DNA from: Pedobacter jejuensis
GTDB taxonomy: Bacteria > Bacteroidota > Bacteroidia > Sphingobacteriales > Sphingobacteriaceae
NCBI RefSeq assembly: GCF_003725795.1
Contig: NZ_RBEE01000012.1
Coordinates: 186,001-250,000, forward strand
DNA: 64,000 nt
Direction of reading: 5' to 3'
Position numbers and translations under genes: made by a program. The number at the start of each line of letters is the position of its first letter. The first letter of the stretch is position 1. The notes beneath the pieces are model-generated. The model had not been told where the DNA came from, made no database searches, and worked only from the letters and a program-made list of their open reading frames with translations. Below, piece by piece: positions 48,883 to 58,299 of this stretch.

Positions 48883-51690
48883 TTAAAATAATTTGTAAGA
48901 AAGGGTTAAGCCAACCTGGCGACCACTTTTAAATTGAACGGTTACCTGGTCAACTGATTTATCAAAAGTGCCATCTTGATTTCCATCTTGCATTAAGGTG
49001 AAGTTTTGATTTAGCAAATCGTTAAAGTTGGCTTTTAAAGAAAGTTTATTGGTGAAATTTTTCGTTACCACTAAATCAATCACATTCCTAGGCATTTCAT
49101 AGATATCTCTGATTAAATCAGTACCCACAAATGCGATACGCTTGCCGGCAACGTTATACAATAAATTAACCTGAAACTTTGATTTAATGTTGTTGTAAAA
49201 TATAGCAGTGTTGATGATGTATGGCGATTGACCTTGCATCGGGCGATTATTCGATTGTCCAAAAGCACTGGCACCATCAAATTCTACCTTACTGTTTATA
49301 TAGGATGCATTTACCAAAAGAGTAATGTCATTTAAAAATTTAGAGGAACTTAAACCCGCCAAAGATTTACGCATTTCTAATTCTACACCTATATTTCTAA
49401 CATTTTGAGCATTACTGAAATTAAAAGATTGAGCATTAGATCCAGGAACAGCAGTCATCTCTATCGCATCTTTAAACTTTTTGTAAAAACCTGAGATACT
49501 AATCAACTCACTCGTTGATGGATAGAACTCATATTTTAAATCATAGTTATCTATCTTGGCCGTTTTTAAATCACGGTTACCCGAGATGTTAAAATTTTGG
49601 TCGAAATCATAGAATGAAAATGGTGCTATCTCTCTAAATTCTGGTCTGTTTAGCGTTTTACCATAAGCCAATCTTAAAAGAGATTTTTCAGTTATGTTAT
49701 ACTGAACATTTGCAGATGGAAGAACTCTGGTGATATCGTTATTTACATTTACCGGTCCGCCAGCATCAAAACTATTTAGTTTTTGAACGTTGTTTTCAAC
49801 TCTTGCTCCGGCTACGATTGTAAACTTCTCTTTGTAAGGCAAAACAAAATTTGCAAAACCAGCTAACAATCTGTTTGAAGCATCATAATTATCATACGGA
49901 TTAGATTTCTCATCCAATCTGATTCCTGTAGTGGTATTAATGTTTTTCCAGTCGAAAAGTTCTTCAATGGTTCCTTTTAATAAAGATTGGTCAAACGTTA
50001 ATGAATTCGCTCTTACATAACCAATATTTCTGGATGAGAAAGTTCTTTGCTTATCTTCATAATAACCACCAACTTTTACCGAAGGTTTAAATCCTTCTGA
50101 TTTTGGAGCCAAAGCCTGCTCAACATTAAATGCACCGGTTTTAATGTCTTCATTCATTTTTGAATAAAATCTTCCTAAAAACTCTGGTTGAGCACCACCG
50201 GTTGGAACGAAAATATTAAATGTTCCATCGCCATTATCTAAAGTTCTGTAACGAGAATAATCTGGCTGATCTCTAAATGATTTACTGTAACCCGCAACCC
50301 AGTCAAACTTTGTGGTTTCATTATTAAATTTATGAATACCCGATAATTGGCCTGAGTAAATACCACGATAAAGCACGTTCGATGCGAAATTGGCGTAGGC
50401 TTGCTGCTTTTCTGCACCTACACGACTCACGTATTGAGAAGTACTTAATTGGTTATATAAGTTTTTAAATTCGAATGTGTTGTTATTATCTAATTTGAAT
50501 GCCCAGTTGTGTACAATACCTAAACGCACATTGTATGTATATTGATCATCATTGTAACGGTAGTTTTCTTCAGCGATTTTAGAAACTGGATCATAAACCT
50601 CATAATTCCCTCTAAACACAGCATTATTTGTTTTGCTATTGCTGTACGTAATGGCTGTAATGTTACCTAATAACTTATTATTGATGTTAAAACGTTTACT
50701 GCCATAAATGTTTAATTTCTGATCTAAATTGGCAGTATTCTCATCTGGAACCCAGTTATTTCTTAGCGCATGTCCTGCTGCATTAAGCTTACTGGCATTA
50801 ACGGCATTTAAATTTGAAGGAAAATTAACCGGTAAATCGTTATCTCCTGTATTAAAGCCTGTGAAATATAAACTACCGGTATTGGTTCTTTTAAAGTTTT
50901 TAAAGGTTGCATTTTCACGGTAACTTGTTCCATAATCGATGGTTAATCTATCGTCATCAGGGATACTTTTTAGAAAAACCTTCACTACACCACCGGCAAA
51001 GTCTGCAGGGATATCAGCTGATGGACTTTTATAAACCAATACTCTGTCTATTTGATTACTTGGAATTAAATCGAACGAGAAAGACCTTACATCTGTTTCT
51101 AAACTTGGAGCCGTTACATTATTAAGCTGAACATTATTATAACGTTCTGATAAACCACGAATGTTGATAAAACGATTGTCAACTATAGTAATACCCGGAA
51201 CACGTTTAACAACCTGGGCAGCATCGGTATCGCCAGACCTTTGAATCGTTTGCGATGATACGCCGTTAGCTATTGATTGTGATTTTTTTAATTCTGCCAG
51301 TAAAGAAACCTCAGTTCCTGTTTTTCTGGTTCCCGTAATTACAACATCATTTAATGTAGATAAATCATCTTCCATTATAACATTAATGGTTGTGGTTTGT
51401 CCAGCGGTTACAATTACATTCGGGATAACTTGCTTTTTGAAGGAAATGAAAGAGAAACTTATTCTGTATGTTCCTGGTTTTACCGTATTTAAAACATAAT
51501 TTCCTTCTGCATCACTTGTTGTACCAATAGAAGTTCCTTCGATTAATACAGATAAACCAACCAATGTCTGACCCGTAGTTTTATCTGTTATTTTACCTGA
51601 AATTTTACCGGTTTGCGCATAAGAAGCTATGCTTAAAAATAAAATCAGCATCGTAAATGCTGCGCCCTTAAAAGTAGTGAGTAAGTTCAA
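48883..51690 (-). CDS. TonB-dependent receptor with carboxypeptidase-like regulatory domain
   Basis: The 935-residue protein has a signal peptide (ending IASYAQ), a regulatory beta-sandwich (KISGKITDKTTGQTLVGLSV), a TonB-box-like DVVITGTRKTGTE, a plug with RVPGITIVDNRFINIRGLSERY and VYKSPSADIPADFAGGVV, and a barrel ending in LSYKLF. It differs from SusC in lacking the SRAANGVV plug motif. The -7 element TAGCTTTG and tandem repeats at 51729-51753 lie just upstream. It is co-transcribed with the beta-helix-like lipoprotein. Confidence 0.93.
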   Translation of the reverse strand: MNLLTTFKGAAFTMLILFLSIASYAQTGKISGKITDKTTGQTLVGLSVLIEGTSIGTTSDAEGNYVLNTVKPGTYRISFSFISFKKQVIPNVIVTAGQTTTINVIMEDDLSTLNDVVITGTRKTGTEVSLLAELKKSQSIANGVSSQTIQRSGDTDAAQVVKRVPGITIVDNRFINIRGLSERYNNVQLNNVTAPSLETDVRSFSFDLIPSNQIDRVLVYKSPSADIPADFAGGVVKVFLKSIPDDDRLTIDYGTSYRENATFKNFKRTNTGSLYFTGFNTGDNDLPVNFPSNLNAVNASKLNAAGHALRNNWVPDENTANLDQKLNIYGSKRFNINNKLLGNITAITYSNSKTNNAVFRGNYEVYDPVSKIAEENYRYNDDQYTYNVRLGIVHNWAFKLDNNNTFEFKNLYNQLSTSQYVSRVGAEKQQAYANFASNVLYRGIYSGQLSGIHKFNNETTKFDWVAGYSKSFRDQPDYSRYRTLDNGDGTFNIFVPTGGAQPEFLGRFYSKMNEDIKTGAFNVEQALAPKSEGFKPSVKVGGYYEDKQRTFSSRNIGYVRANSLTFDQSLLKGTIEELFDWKNINTTTGIRLDEKSNPYDNYDASNRLLAGFANFVLPYKEKFTIVAGARVENNVQKLNSFDAGGPVNVNNDITRVLPSANVQYNITEKSLLRLAYGKTLNRPEFREIAPFSFYDFDQNFNISGNRDLKTAKIDNYDLKYEFYPSTSELISISGFYKKFKDAIEMTAVPGSNAQSFNFSNAQNVRNIGVELEMRKSLAGLSSSKFLNDITLLVNASYINSKVEFDGASAFGQSNNRPMQGQSPYIINTAIFYNNIKSKFQVNLLYNVAGKRIAFVGTDLIRDIYEMPRNVIDLVVTKNFTNKLSLKANFNDLLNQNFTLMQDGNQDGTFDKSVDQVTVQFKSGRQVGLTLSYKLF

Positions 51691-51712
51691 TTTGCCTGTA
51701 TTTAATTTTAGG

Positions 51713-51753
51713 CAAAGCTATTACCACAATGTTAGCTGTATGTTAGATGTTAA
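51713..51753 (-). promoter_or_regulatory. Receptor promoter with overlapping tandem direct repeats (site 4)
   Basis: On the minus strand TAGCTTTG (51720-51713) is a perfect -7 element. Eight bp upstream, CTAACAT-ACAG-CTAACAT (51746-51729) forms two half-sites 11 bp apart, with a third TTAACAT abutting at 51753-51747. The repeats occupy the -33 position, as PHO boxes do in activator-dependent promoters. Confidence 0.6.
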
Positions 51754-51801
51754 TTAAGCTTTGTTTAGCTAAAGGTTAATTTAATGTGATCAACGTTAAG
51801 A

Positions 51802-52317
51802 CTAGTACTTAATACCTGCTTTCTTGCAAATGAAATGCAATAACCAAATCGGGCCTATTAACAGGAACTTAACATCATCTAAAAACGATGGTTTTTTACC
51901 TTCGATTTTATGACCAATGAATTGTCCAATCCAGGCTCCAACAAAAATAATCAGGCAAATTAACCAAACTGCCGGACCGCCATTTTTCTCCAATTGCTCT
52001 AAAGAAACAATTCCCCAGCTCATTAAAATAATTACGAGCAACATCATGTATGATAACACAGGAGAAAGACGATAATAATAATAAACAGAAAATGCAATCA
52101 GAAAAGAAGCCCAGTTTACAAAACCGTTATACTTCCCTAAAAACCCAAGATGCGGAAAAGGTATTGACCAAACCAAACCCAATAAGCTAAAGATGATTAA
52201 CGGAACGCAAATCCAATGAATAACCTCGTTGGTTTCATTATTGTGGCTTTCCTGGTATTTATCAAAATAAATATCAACCGGGCGCTTAATTTCAGTTTTT
52301 ATGGTTTGCTTGCTCAT
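51802..52317 (-). CDS. Mpo1-like (DUF962) membrane protein
   Basis: The ATG at 52317 (MSKQTIKTEIKRPVDIYF) is chosen; the frame is open 16 codons further through a terminator hairpin. The 171-residue product has DKYQESHNNETNEVIHWICVP, the His-rich motif of the DUF962/Mpo1 family, and four transmembrane helices, then GQFIGHKIEGKKP with the second conserved His. The yeast member is an Fe-dependent dioxygenase of 2-hydroxy fatty acids in phytosphingosine breakdown. Sphingobacteriaceae make sphingolipids, so a related role is plausible but unproven. Confidence 0.82.
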   Translation of the reverse strand: MSKQTIKTEIKRPVDIYFDKYQESHNNETNEVIHWICVPLIIFSLLGLVWSIPFPHLGFLGKYNGFVNWASFLIAFSVYYYYRLSPVLSYMMLLVIILMSWGIVSLEQLEKNGGPAVWLICLIIFVGAWIGQFIGHKIEGKKPSFLDDVKFLLIGPIWLLHFICKKAGIKY

Positions 52318-52329
52318 TATGTAAAAATA

Positions 52330-52360
52330 AAAAAAGCGATGGAATATCCATCGCTTCATT
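52330..52360 (-). terminator. Terminator-like hairpin (near-identical pair, copy A)
   Basis: AAGCGATGGA / TCCATCGCTT with a 3-nt loop and a U-run on the minus strand, between the 52483 lipoprotein and the Mpo1-like gene. It differs by one loop base from the hairpin at 53104-53128. Confidence 0.8.
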
Positions 52361-52482
52361 TTCATTTATATTATATGTTTTAAAAACCTATAAGGTTTAT
52401 ATTTCGGCTTGAATGCTTGAAATTTTTTCATCGCTTTTGCGGGAGCATTGACCAACGATGGAAAAATAATTTACTTCTGAAT

Positions 52483-53013
52483 TTATATACCAGTTGGATC
52501 CAATGTAAAATATTGTTTAATCCTAATGGTATCTCTATAAGCTGATGGCGTTATCGAGCCAAGATATAACTGACCATCAAGTAACCATTTTGGCACTCCA
52601 AAAGATGTTGAGGTCTTAATTCCTTTAAAGCTACCACCAACAATTTTTACTCCAATGGTATTACATGACGTGCATGGGTTAGCAAATTTTACTTCGCCTG
52701 CTAAAACTTGTTTGTTAGTTAGACTGAACTGTGTAACATTCATCGGTATCCGCATGTAAACATACTTGGCATAGTTTCCATAACCTAATAAGGCACTATA
52801 TTTAAAAACCTTGTAACTTCCTTTTTTAAGATTTAAAAAAAAGGGTTCGCCAAAATCTGCAGCATCATGATACAAATAGGTACAATTGAAATCTTTCGGA
52901 CAAGTAGTTAAATTGTTAGTATCGATTTCAATTTTTTCATCATTACTATTTTTTTTACAACTAATGCTGAACATCACAATCATTAACAAAGAGAGATTTA
53001 ATATTTTTTTCAT
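52483..53013 (-). CDS. Lipoprotein of unknown function
   Basis: The 176-residue protein has a lipoprotein signal (LLMIVMFSISCKK). The mature part contains several Cys residues (TTCPKDFNCTYLYHD and NPCTSCNTIG) that could form disulphides, and alternating beta-strand patterns. I do not recognise the family. It stands as a single gene between two matching terminators. Confidence 0.65.
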   Translation of the reverse strand: MKKILNLSLLMIVMFSISCKKNSNDEKIEIDTNNLTTCPKDFNCTYLYHDAADFGEPFFLNLKKGSYKVFKYSALLGYGNYAKYVYMRIPMNVTQFSLTNKQVLAGEVKFANPCTSCNTIGVKIVGGSFKGIKTSTSFGVPKWLLDGQLYLGSITPSAYRDTIRIKQYFTLDPTGI

Positions 53014-53103
53014 ATTGATGTTTTTACTCTTAAACGCACCTTGTTAATCAAACGCTACATACCAAAACAATAATACAGCTTGATGAAAAAATTAGTCAAT
53101 AAA

Positions 53104-53132
53104 AAAGCGATGGAATTTCCATCGCTTTAAAT
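53104..53132 (-). terminator. Terminator of rny (near-identical pair, copy B)
   Basis: AAAGCGATGGA / TCCATCGCTTT, 3-nt loop, U-run on the minus strand, about 95 nt after the rny stop. Confidence 0.82.
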
Positions 53133-53150
53133 TTTGTTTATTTCATGCAT

Positions 53151-53212
53151 CGTCATGCTGAATTTAGTTCAGCATCATATCATAAAGACTCTGAAATAAA
53201 TTCAGAGTGACG
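53151..53212. repeat. Dispersed palindromic intergenic repeat, copy 2 (most complete)
   Basis: CGTCATGCTGAATTTAGTTC opens two adjacent hairpins (ATGCTGAA/TTCAGCAT and CTCTGAA/TTCAGAG), enclosed by terminal CGTCA and TGACG. Confidence 0.7.
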
Positions 53213-53221
53213 ACTCAACAA

Positions 53222-54793
53222 TTATTTCGCAAAAGCTACCGAACGGGTTTCCCGGATTACGGTAACCTTAATCTGACCAGGATACGTCATTTCCGTTTGA
53301 ATGCGGGTTGAAATATCTGCCGCTAATAATTCTGCCTGAGCATCTGTAATTCTTTCGCTTTCTACAATCACACGTAGTTCTCTACCAGCCTGAATGGCAA
53401 AAGTTTTCTCTACACCTGGATACGAAAGTGCAAGCTCTTCTAAATCTTTCAAACGCTTAATGTAGCTTTCAACAACTTCTCTACGAGCACCAGGACGAGC
53501 GCCTGAAATCGCATCACAAGCCTGAATAATTGGCGAAATCATCGAAGTCATCTCGATTTCATCGTGGTGAGCACCAATTGCATTACATATTTCTGGATGT
53601 TCTTTATATTTTTCGGCCAATTGCATACCTAAAATTGCGTGAGGCAATTCAGGATTATCATCAGGCACTTTACCAATATCATGAAGCAAACCAGCACGCT
53701 TAGCCATCTTCGCATTCAAGCCCAATTCTGCTGCCATTGTGGCGCAGAAATTAGCTACCTCACGCGAGTGATGTAAAAGATTTTGTCCGTATGATGAGCG
53801 GTAACGCATACGTCCAACCATACGAATTAGTTCAGGATGTAAACCGTGGATACCTAAATCGATAACAGTACGTTCGCCGATTTCAACGATTTCATCTTCA
53901 ATTTGCTTTTTAGTTTTGGCAACAATCTCCTCAATACGAGCCGGATGGATACGACCATCAGTAACCAAACGATGTAAAGCCAAACGGGCAATCTCTCTTC
54001 TAACCGGGTCGAAACCGGATAGGATTATGGCTTCAGGTGTATCATCTACAATAATTTCTATACCAGTAGCAGCTTCTAAAGCACGTATATTTCTTCCTTC
54101 TCTACCAATAACGCGACCTTTAATTTCATCACTTTCGATATGAAAGATTGATACGGAGTTTTCTATAGCAGCTTCTGTCGCCGTACGTTGAATGGTTTGG
54201 ATAACTACTTTTTTCGCTTCCTTACTTGCAGTTAACTTAGCTTCATCAACGATATCTTTGATTTGAATCATAGCCTGGGTACGGGCTACTTCTTTAAGGT
54301 TTTCTACCAACTGATTTTTAGCTTCTTCAGCAGATAAACCAGCAATTGACTCTAACTGGGTTAGGTGTTGATTTTTTAAAACTTCAACTTCATCCTGTTT
54401 TTTAATCGCTAGTTCAGTTTGTTTTTCCAGATGAACTTTTTGTTTATCCAGTTCAGCTTCCTTTTTATTAAAGTTTTCCATGCGTTGATTTACCGATTGC
54501 TCTTTTTGCTTTATGGTATTTTCACGCTGGTTAATGTTGTTGTTTTTAGCATTTACTTCTTGTTCATGCTCCGCTTTCATTTGCAAAAACTTTTCTTTTG
54601 CTTCTAAAAGTTTATTCTTTTTTAAAATTTCTGCATTGTTCTCTGCATCTTTTAAAATCTTTTTAACCTTGCTCTGTGCAGCAATTTCCTGCTGTTTAAG
54701 TAAGCTGCGCAGTAAAAATCTGCCTACTACTATACCGATACCTAAGCCTGCTATTACGGCGAATATGTATCCTAAAATTTCCGTTATCTCCAT
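53222..54793 (-). CDS. rny: Ribonuclease Y
   Basis: The 523-residue protein has an N-terminal membrane helix ([20 protein letters not shown]), a long coiled coil (about residues 35-190, Glu/Lys/Gln rich), a KH domain ([19 protein letters not shown]), and an HD domain ([35 protein letters not shown]). RNase Y is the endonuclease initiating mRNA decay at the inner membrane. It is the last gene of the pheT-zapA-6S-rny group, as in many Bacteroidetes. Confidence 0.96.
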   Translation of the reverse strand: MEITEILGYIFAVIAGLGIGIVVGRFLLRSLLKQQEIAAQSKVKKILKDAENNAEILKKNKLLEAKEKFLQMKAEHEQEVNAKNNNINQRENTIKQKEQSVNQRMENFNKKEAELDKQKVHLEKQTELAIKKQDEVEVLKNQHLTQLESIAGLSAEEAKNQLVENLKEVARTQAMIQIKDIVDEAKLTASKEAKKVVIQTIQRTATEAAIENSVSIFHIESDEIKGRVIGREGRNIRALEAATGIEIIVDDTPEAIILSGFDPVRREIARLALHRLVTDGRIHPARIEEIVAKTKKQIEDEIVEIGERTVIDLGIHGLHPELIRMVGRMRYRSSYGQNLLHHSREVANFCATMAAELGLNAKMAKRAGLLHDIGKVPDDNPELPHAILGMQLAEKYKEHPEICNAIGAHHDEIEMTSMISPIIQACDAISGARPGARREVVESYIKRLKDLEELALSYPGVEKTFAIQAGRELRVIVESERITDAQAELLAADISTRIQTEMTYPGQIKVTVIRETRSVAFAK

Positions 54794-54811
54794 TTTGTTT
54801 TTTAAGTAAAA

Positions 54812-54983
54812 AAAACCGCGACTAATTTTTTAAAGTCTCATACATTTTAAACCTCAACTAAGCATAATTGGGATTTAAGCCATTTTCAGGTGCCATAGCA
54901 GATGAAATACGCCCTCTTAACCCCATAGATATTGAAGTGTTAAGTTTTATAAAATTTGAAACTCAAAAAACTAGCCGCGGCTA
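54812..54983 (-). ncRNA. ssrS: Probable 6S RNA (6S-Flavo type)
   Basis: The roughly 170-nt minus-strand sequence between zapA and rny has long complementary ends. The 5' arm CCGCGGCTAGTTTTTTGAGT (from 54980 down to 54961) pairs, with G-U pairs, with the 3' arm ending TTAGTCGCGG (54825 to 54816). A run of eight U follows. The centre contains a large, less paired region, giving the closed-stem/open-bubble shape of 6S RNA, which sequesters housekeeping RNA polymerase. The zapA-6S neighbourhood is the same as zapA-ssrS in proteobacteria. No covariance model was run. Confidence 0.72.
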
Positions 54984-55012
54984 TGTTTTTATGCTAATTT
55001 ATAATAAGTTGT

Positions 55013-55066
55013 CGTCATACTGAATCAATTCAGCACCTTATAATCAGATTATGGCTTGCGCCATAA
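55013..55066. repeat. Half copy of the palindromic repeat plus an adjoining hairpin
   Basis: CGTCATACTGAATCAATTCA...CTTAT (55013-55041) is the left half of the repeat at 53151. It is followed by TTATGGC-ttgc-GCCATAA at 55049-55066. It lies between zapA and the 6S-like RNA. Confidence 0.5.
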
Positions 55067-55092
55067 CAACGAATACTTAAAAAGAACGTACC

Positions 55093-55383
55093 CTATTTTG
55101 CAAAGAAATCGTTTAATAAAACATCCAATTCTTCAACTTTATCAGCAACAGCAGTATCTTGGTTTTGCACCTTATTTTCAGTTCTTAATACCGCAGTTGC
55201 GTAATGCAAAACTGCCATAGAAAGAAGATCCTGCTTATCTCTAACCGCATAATTATCCTGATAATCTTTTATGCGCTCATTGATCATTTTTGCTGCCCGT
55301 CTCACAATTTCTTCCTCTTCCACATTTACCTTTAATGGATAAATACGGTCGGAAATGGTTATTTTAATCGAGATTTCTCCCAT
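55093..55383 (-). CDS. zapA: Cell division protein ZapA
   Basis: The 96-residue protein fits ZapA: a two-strand/helix N-terminal domain (EISIKITISDRIYPLKVNVEE, EEIVRRAAKMINERI) and a C-terminal coiled coil. ZapA bundles FtsZ filaments at the division ring. It lies 33 nt after a coiled-coil protein gene, and its 3' side leads into the 6S-like RNA. Confidence 0.88.
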   Translation of the reverse strand: MGEISIKITISDRIYPLKVNVEEEEIVRRAAKMINERIKDYQDNYAVRDKQDLLSMAVLHYATAVLRTENKVQNQDTAVADKVEELDVLLNDFFAK

Positions 55384-55416
55384 TGTTTAGCTTAGTTTCT
55401 GATTTTGCCTCATCAC

Positions 55417-55707
55417 TTATTTTTTAAGCAATGCGATACTCTTATCAATCTCCCGCACAAAATCGTTAATTTTTTGTTTAATATCAAGCGACTTTTCACT
55501 TGCGCCCTCAATACTTTTAGCAATTTTAGTAACCTTGAGCTTCTCTTCCAGATCAATATGTTTGCTTTTCGAAGTATCAAGCGCAACTTTTAACGATTGA
55601 TTTTCAAGCTTTAATAAATCATTTTCTTCCTGCAAAGCATTACACAACTCAATAATGCGAGCCGTTTTTTGTAATACTTTATCTAATTGATCTGCAACAG
55701 AAGCCAT
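55417..55707 (-). CDS. Short coiled-coil protein, possible division-associated
   Basis: The 96-residue protein is almost entirely coiled coil (ELCNALQEENDLLKLENQSL, then EKLKVTKIAKSI) and ends with an amphipathic helix FVREIDKSIALLKK. Position between pheT and zapA, and size, suggest a ZapB-like or other division-associated coiled-coil protein; this is inference from location. It starts 31 nt after pheT. Confidence 0.6.
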   Translation of the reverse strand: MASVADQLDKVLQKTARIIELCNALQEENDLLKLENQSLKVALDTSKSKHIDLEEKLKVTKIAKSIEGASEKSLDIKQKINDFVREIDKSIALLKK

Positions 55708-55738
55708 GAATATATTTCTAAAAATACGAATTTAAATT

Positions 55739-58138
55739 TTATTTCCTAATTTCTGCCCCTGCCTGCCCTATTAAATTGGCAATTAGTTTCGACATGGTAT
55801 TTTCTATTTGCTTATCGGTAAGGGTTTGCTCTTCATCCTGCAAAATAAAATTCAAAGCATAAGATTTCTTCCCTTCAGGTAATTTATCTCCTTCGTAAAC
55901 ATCAAAAACACCAACTTCCTTTATCAGCTTTTTATCGGTTTTAAAGGCAATTCCCTTTAAAGTATCGAAGCTTACATTTTTATCGATTAACATAGAAAGA
56001 TCTCTTCTAACCTGTGGGTATTTAGAAACTTCCTTATTTACGATTTTATTTTTCTTTACAATATCAAGCAGTGCAGCCCAATCAAAATCTGCATAAAAAA
56101 CTTCTGCATTTACATCTGCCTGCTTTCTATCTGCTTTAGATACCGCACCAAAACTTACTAAAGCCCTATCTCCTCTAAAATATTTGATGCCATAAGCAAA
56201 ATTTTCATCTTGCAGCACATCGCTTTGATAGGATGAAATCCCTAAACGTGAGATTATAGCATCAACCGCAGCTTTTAAATTATAAAATGTGGCCGATTTC
56301 GCATTTTGGTTCCACTGCTCACGCTCTTTACCACCAGATATCAGCAACAATAATCGAGGGCGTTCTACATACTTTTCATTTATTAAATGGTACGTTTTAC
56401 CAAATTCGTAAAACTTAACATCAGCATTTTTACGATTCTGGTTATAAGCAACACTTTCCAATGCAGGCATTAATAAATTTTGGCGCATCACATTTAAATC
56501 GCTACTCAAAGGATTTAAAATAAATACAGCTTCATCTAAGTTTTTTGAATAAGCAGATTTCGTTAATGAATTACACATAATTTCAGCATAACCATTAGCA
56601 GTAAGCATATCGGCGATCGCATTTTGTGTATTCTCTTTATCTGGTTTAGATGTGTTGGCCAGCGATGCATTAATTTTAGTTGGGATTGCAATATTGTTAT
56701 ACCCATAAATCCTCAATACTTCTTCGGTAATATCGCATTCGCGGGTAACATCAACCTTAAATGATGGAACTCTTAAAGCCAAAGTATCATCTGATGTATT
56801 GGTTGCCGAAATCCCCAAAGCAGTGATGATATGTTTAATTTCTGCAGACGGAATATTTGCCCCAATCAGTTTATTTATATTTTTATAACTTACCTCGAAC
56901 TCGAAGGGTTTAATATGGCTTGGATAGATATCAGATACAGATGAAGATATTTCACCACCTGCTATTTCCTTTATTAAAATGGCAGCATGTTTTAATGCAG
57001 TAACGGTAATTTCAGGGTCAGTACCACGCTCAAAACGGAACGAAGCATCAGTTTTCAACCCATGTCGTTTCGATGTTTTACGAACCGAAACCGAATTGAA
57101 ATACGCACTTTCTAGAAATATGTTTTTTGTATTGGCATCAACGCCCGATGTTTTACCGCCAAAAACGCCGGCAATACACATTGGAGCTTCGGCATTGCAA
57201 ATCATTAGGTCTTCTGAACTTAATTTACGCTCAACATCATCAAGGGTTAAGAAAGGAGTTCCTTCATTTACCTTTTTAACGATTACCTTTTTTCCGGCAA
57301 TTTTATCGGCGTCGAAGGCGTGTAAAGGCTGACCTAAACCATGCAACACGAAATTGGTAACATCTACGACGTTATTAATTGGTCTTAAACCAATCACCTT
57401 TAATTTATCTTTAAGCCAATCTGGAGATTCCTGAACAGCAACTCCTGAAATGGTTAAGCTGCTATAACGCGGACAAGCTTCAACATCTTCAACCTCAACC
57501 GGAATAACTAAATTTTCGTTATCAACTTTGAATGATGATAAATCAGGCATTTCATATTCACTTCTAAAATAAGCGGCCAAATCTCTAGCCACACCTAAGT
57601 GAGAAGCTGCATCAGCACGGTTTGGTGTTAATCCGATTTCAAAAACGAAATCATCATCCATTTTAAAATGTTCTTTTGCTAGAATCCCAATTTGGGTTTC
57701 TGAAGGTAGAATCATAATGCCATCGTGAGATTTCCCTAAACCGATTTCATCTTCAGCGCAAATCATTCCTTGCGATGCTTCCCCTCTTATCTTCGATTCT
57801 TTGATTTTAAAAGGCTCACCTTCTAAAGGATACACTGTCGTTCCAACGGTTGCAACAACAACTTTTTGTCCGGCAGCAACATTTGGCGCACCACAAACAA
57901 TTTGAAGGTTTTCCTTAGCACCTACATTTACTGTTGTTACCCTCAAACGATCGGCATTTGGATGTTGTACACAAGTTAAAACCTCGCCAATAACCAAGCC
58001 CTCCAAGCCACCGATAACAGGCTGAACTTTATCAACACTTTCTACTTCTAAACCAACATCGGTTAAGATTAAAGAAAGTTCTGCAGGCGTTTTATCTATT
58101 TTAACGAATTGCTTAAGCCAATTATATGATATTTTCAT
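55739..58138 (-). CDS. pheT: Phenylalanyl-tRNA synthetase beta subunit
   Basis: The 799-residue protein has an N-terminal tRNA-binding EMAP-like domain (VIGEVLTCVQHPNADRLRV, residues 40-150), B3/B4 editing region (about 210-390), B5 domain, catalytic-like core, and C-terminal FDX-ACB domain (KYPQVRRDLSMLIDKNVSFD). It pairs with PheS to charge tRNA-Phe. pheS is not adjacent. It heads the pheT-zapA-rny group. Confidence 0.97.
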   Translation of the reverse strand: MKISYNWLKQFVKIDKTPAELSLILTDVGLEVESVDKVQPVIGGLEGLVIGEVLTCVQHPNADRLRVTTVNVGAKENLQIVCGAPNVAAGQKVVVATVGTTVYPLEGEPFKIKESKIRGEASQGMICAEDEIGLGKSHDGIMILPSETQIGILAKEHFKMDDDFVFEIGLTPNRADAASHLGVARDLAAYFRSEYEMPDLSSFKVDNENLVIPVEVEDVEACPRYSSLTISGVAVQESPDWLKDKLKVIGLRPINNVVDVTNFVLHGLGQPLHAFDADKIAGKKVIVKKVNEGTPFLTLDDVERKLSSEDLMICNAEAPMCIAGVFGGKTSGVDANTKNIFLESAYFNSVSVRKTSKRHGLKTDASFRFERGTDPEITVTALKHAAILIKEIAGGEISSSVSDIYPSHIKPFEFEVSYKNINKLIGANIPSAEIKHIITALGISATNTSDDTLALRVPSFKVDVTRECDITEEVLRIYGYNNIAIPTKINASLANTSKPDKENTQNAIADMLTANGYAEIMCNSLTKSAYSKNLDEAVFILNPLSSDLNVMRQNLLMPALESVAYNQNRKNADVKFYEFGKTYHLINEKYVERPRLLLLISGGKEREQWNQNAKSATFYNLKAAVDAIISRLGISSYQSDVLQDENFAYGIKYFRGDRALVSFGAVSKADRKQADVNAEVFYADFDWAALLDIVKKNKIVNKEVSKYPQVRRDLSMLIDKNVSFDTLKGIAFKTDKKLIKEVGVFDVYEGDKLPEGKKSYALNFILQDEEQTLTDKQIENTMSKLIANLIGQAGAEIRK

Positions 58139-58299
58139 TTATTGAGGTTTGAGATTTAAGATAACAGATTTGAGACACACTGTGTAACAATCCACTTCCC
58201 GAAAACTTATAAAATGCAAAGATATTATTTAAACCGTAAAGCAGGAACCTAAACGAGAAAACTTGATGTAATAAAAAATTCCGTCATCGACTGTATTGT

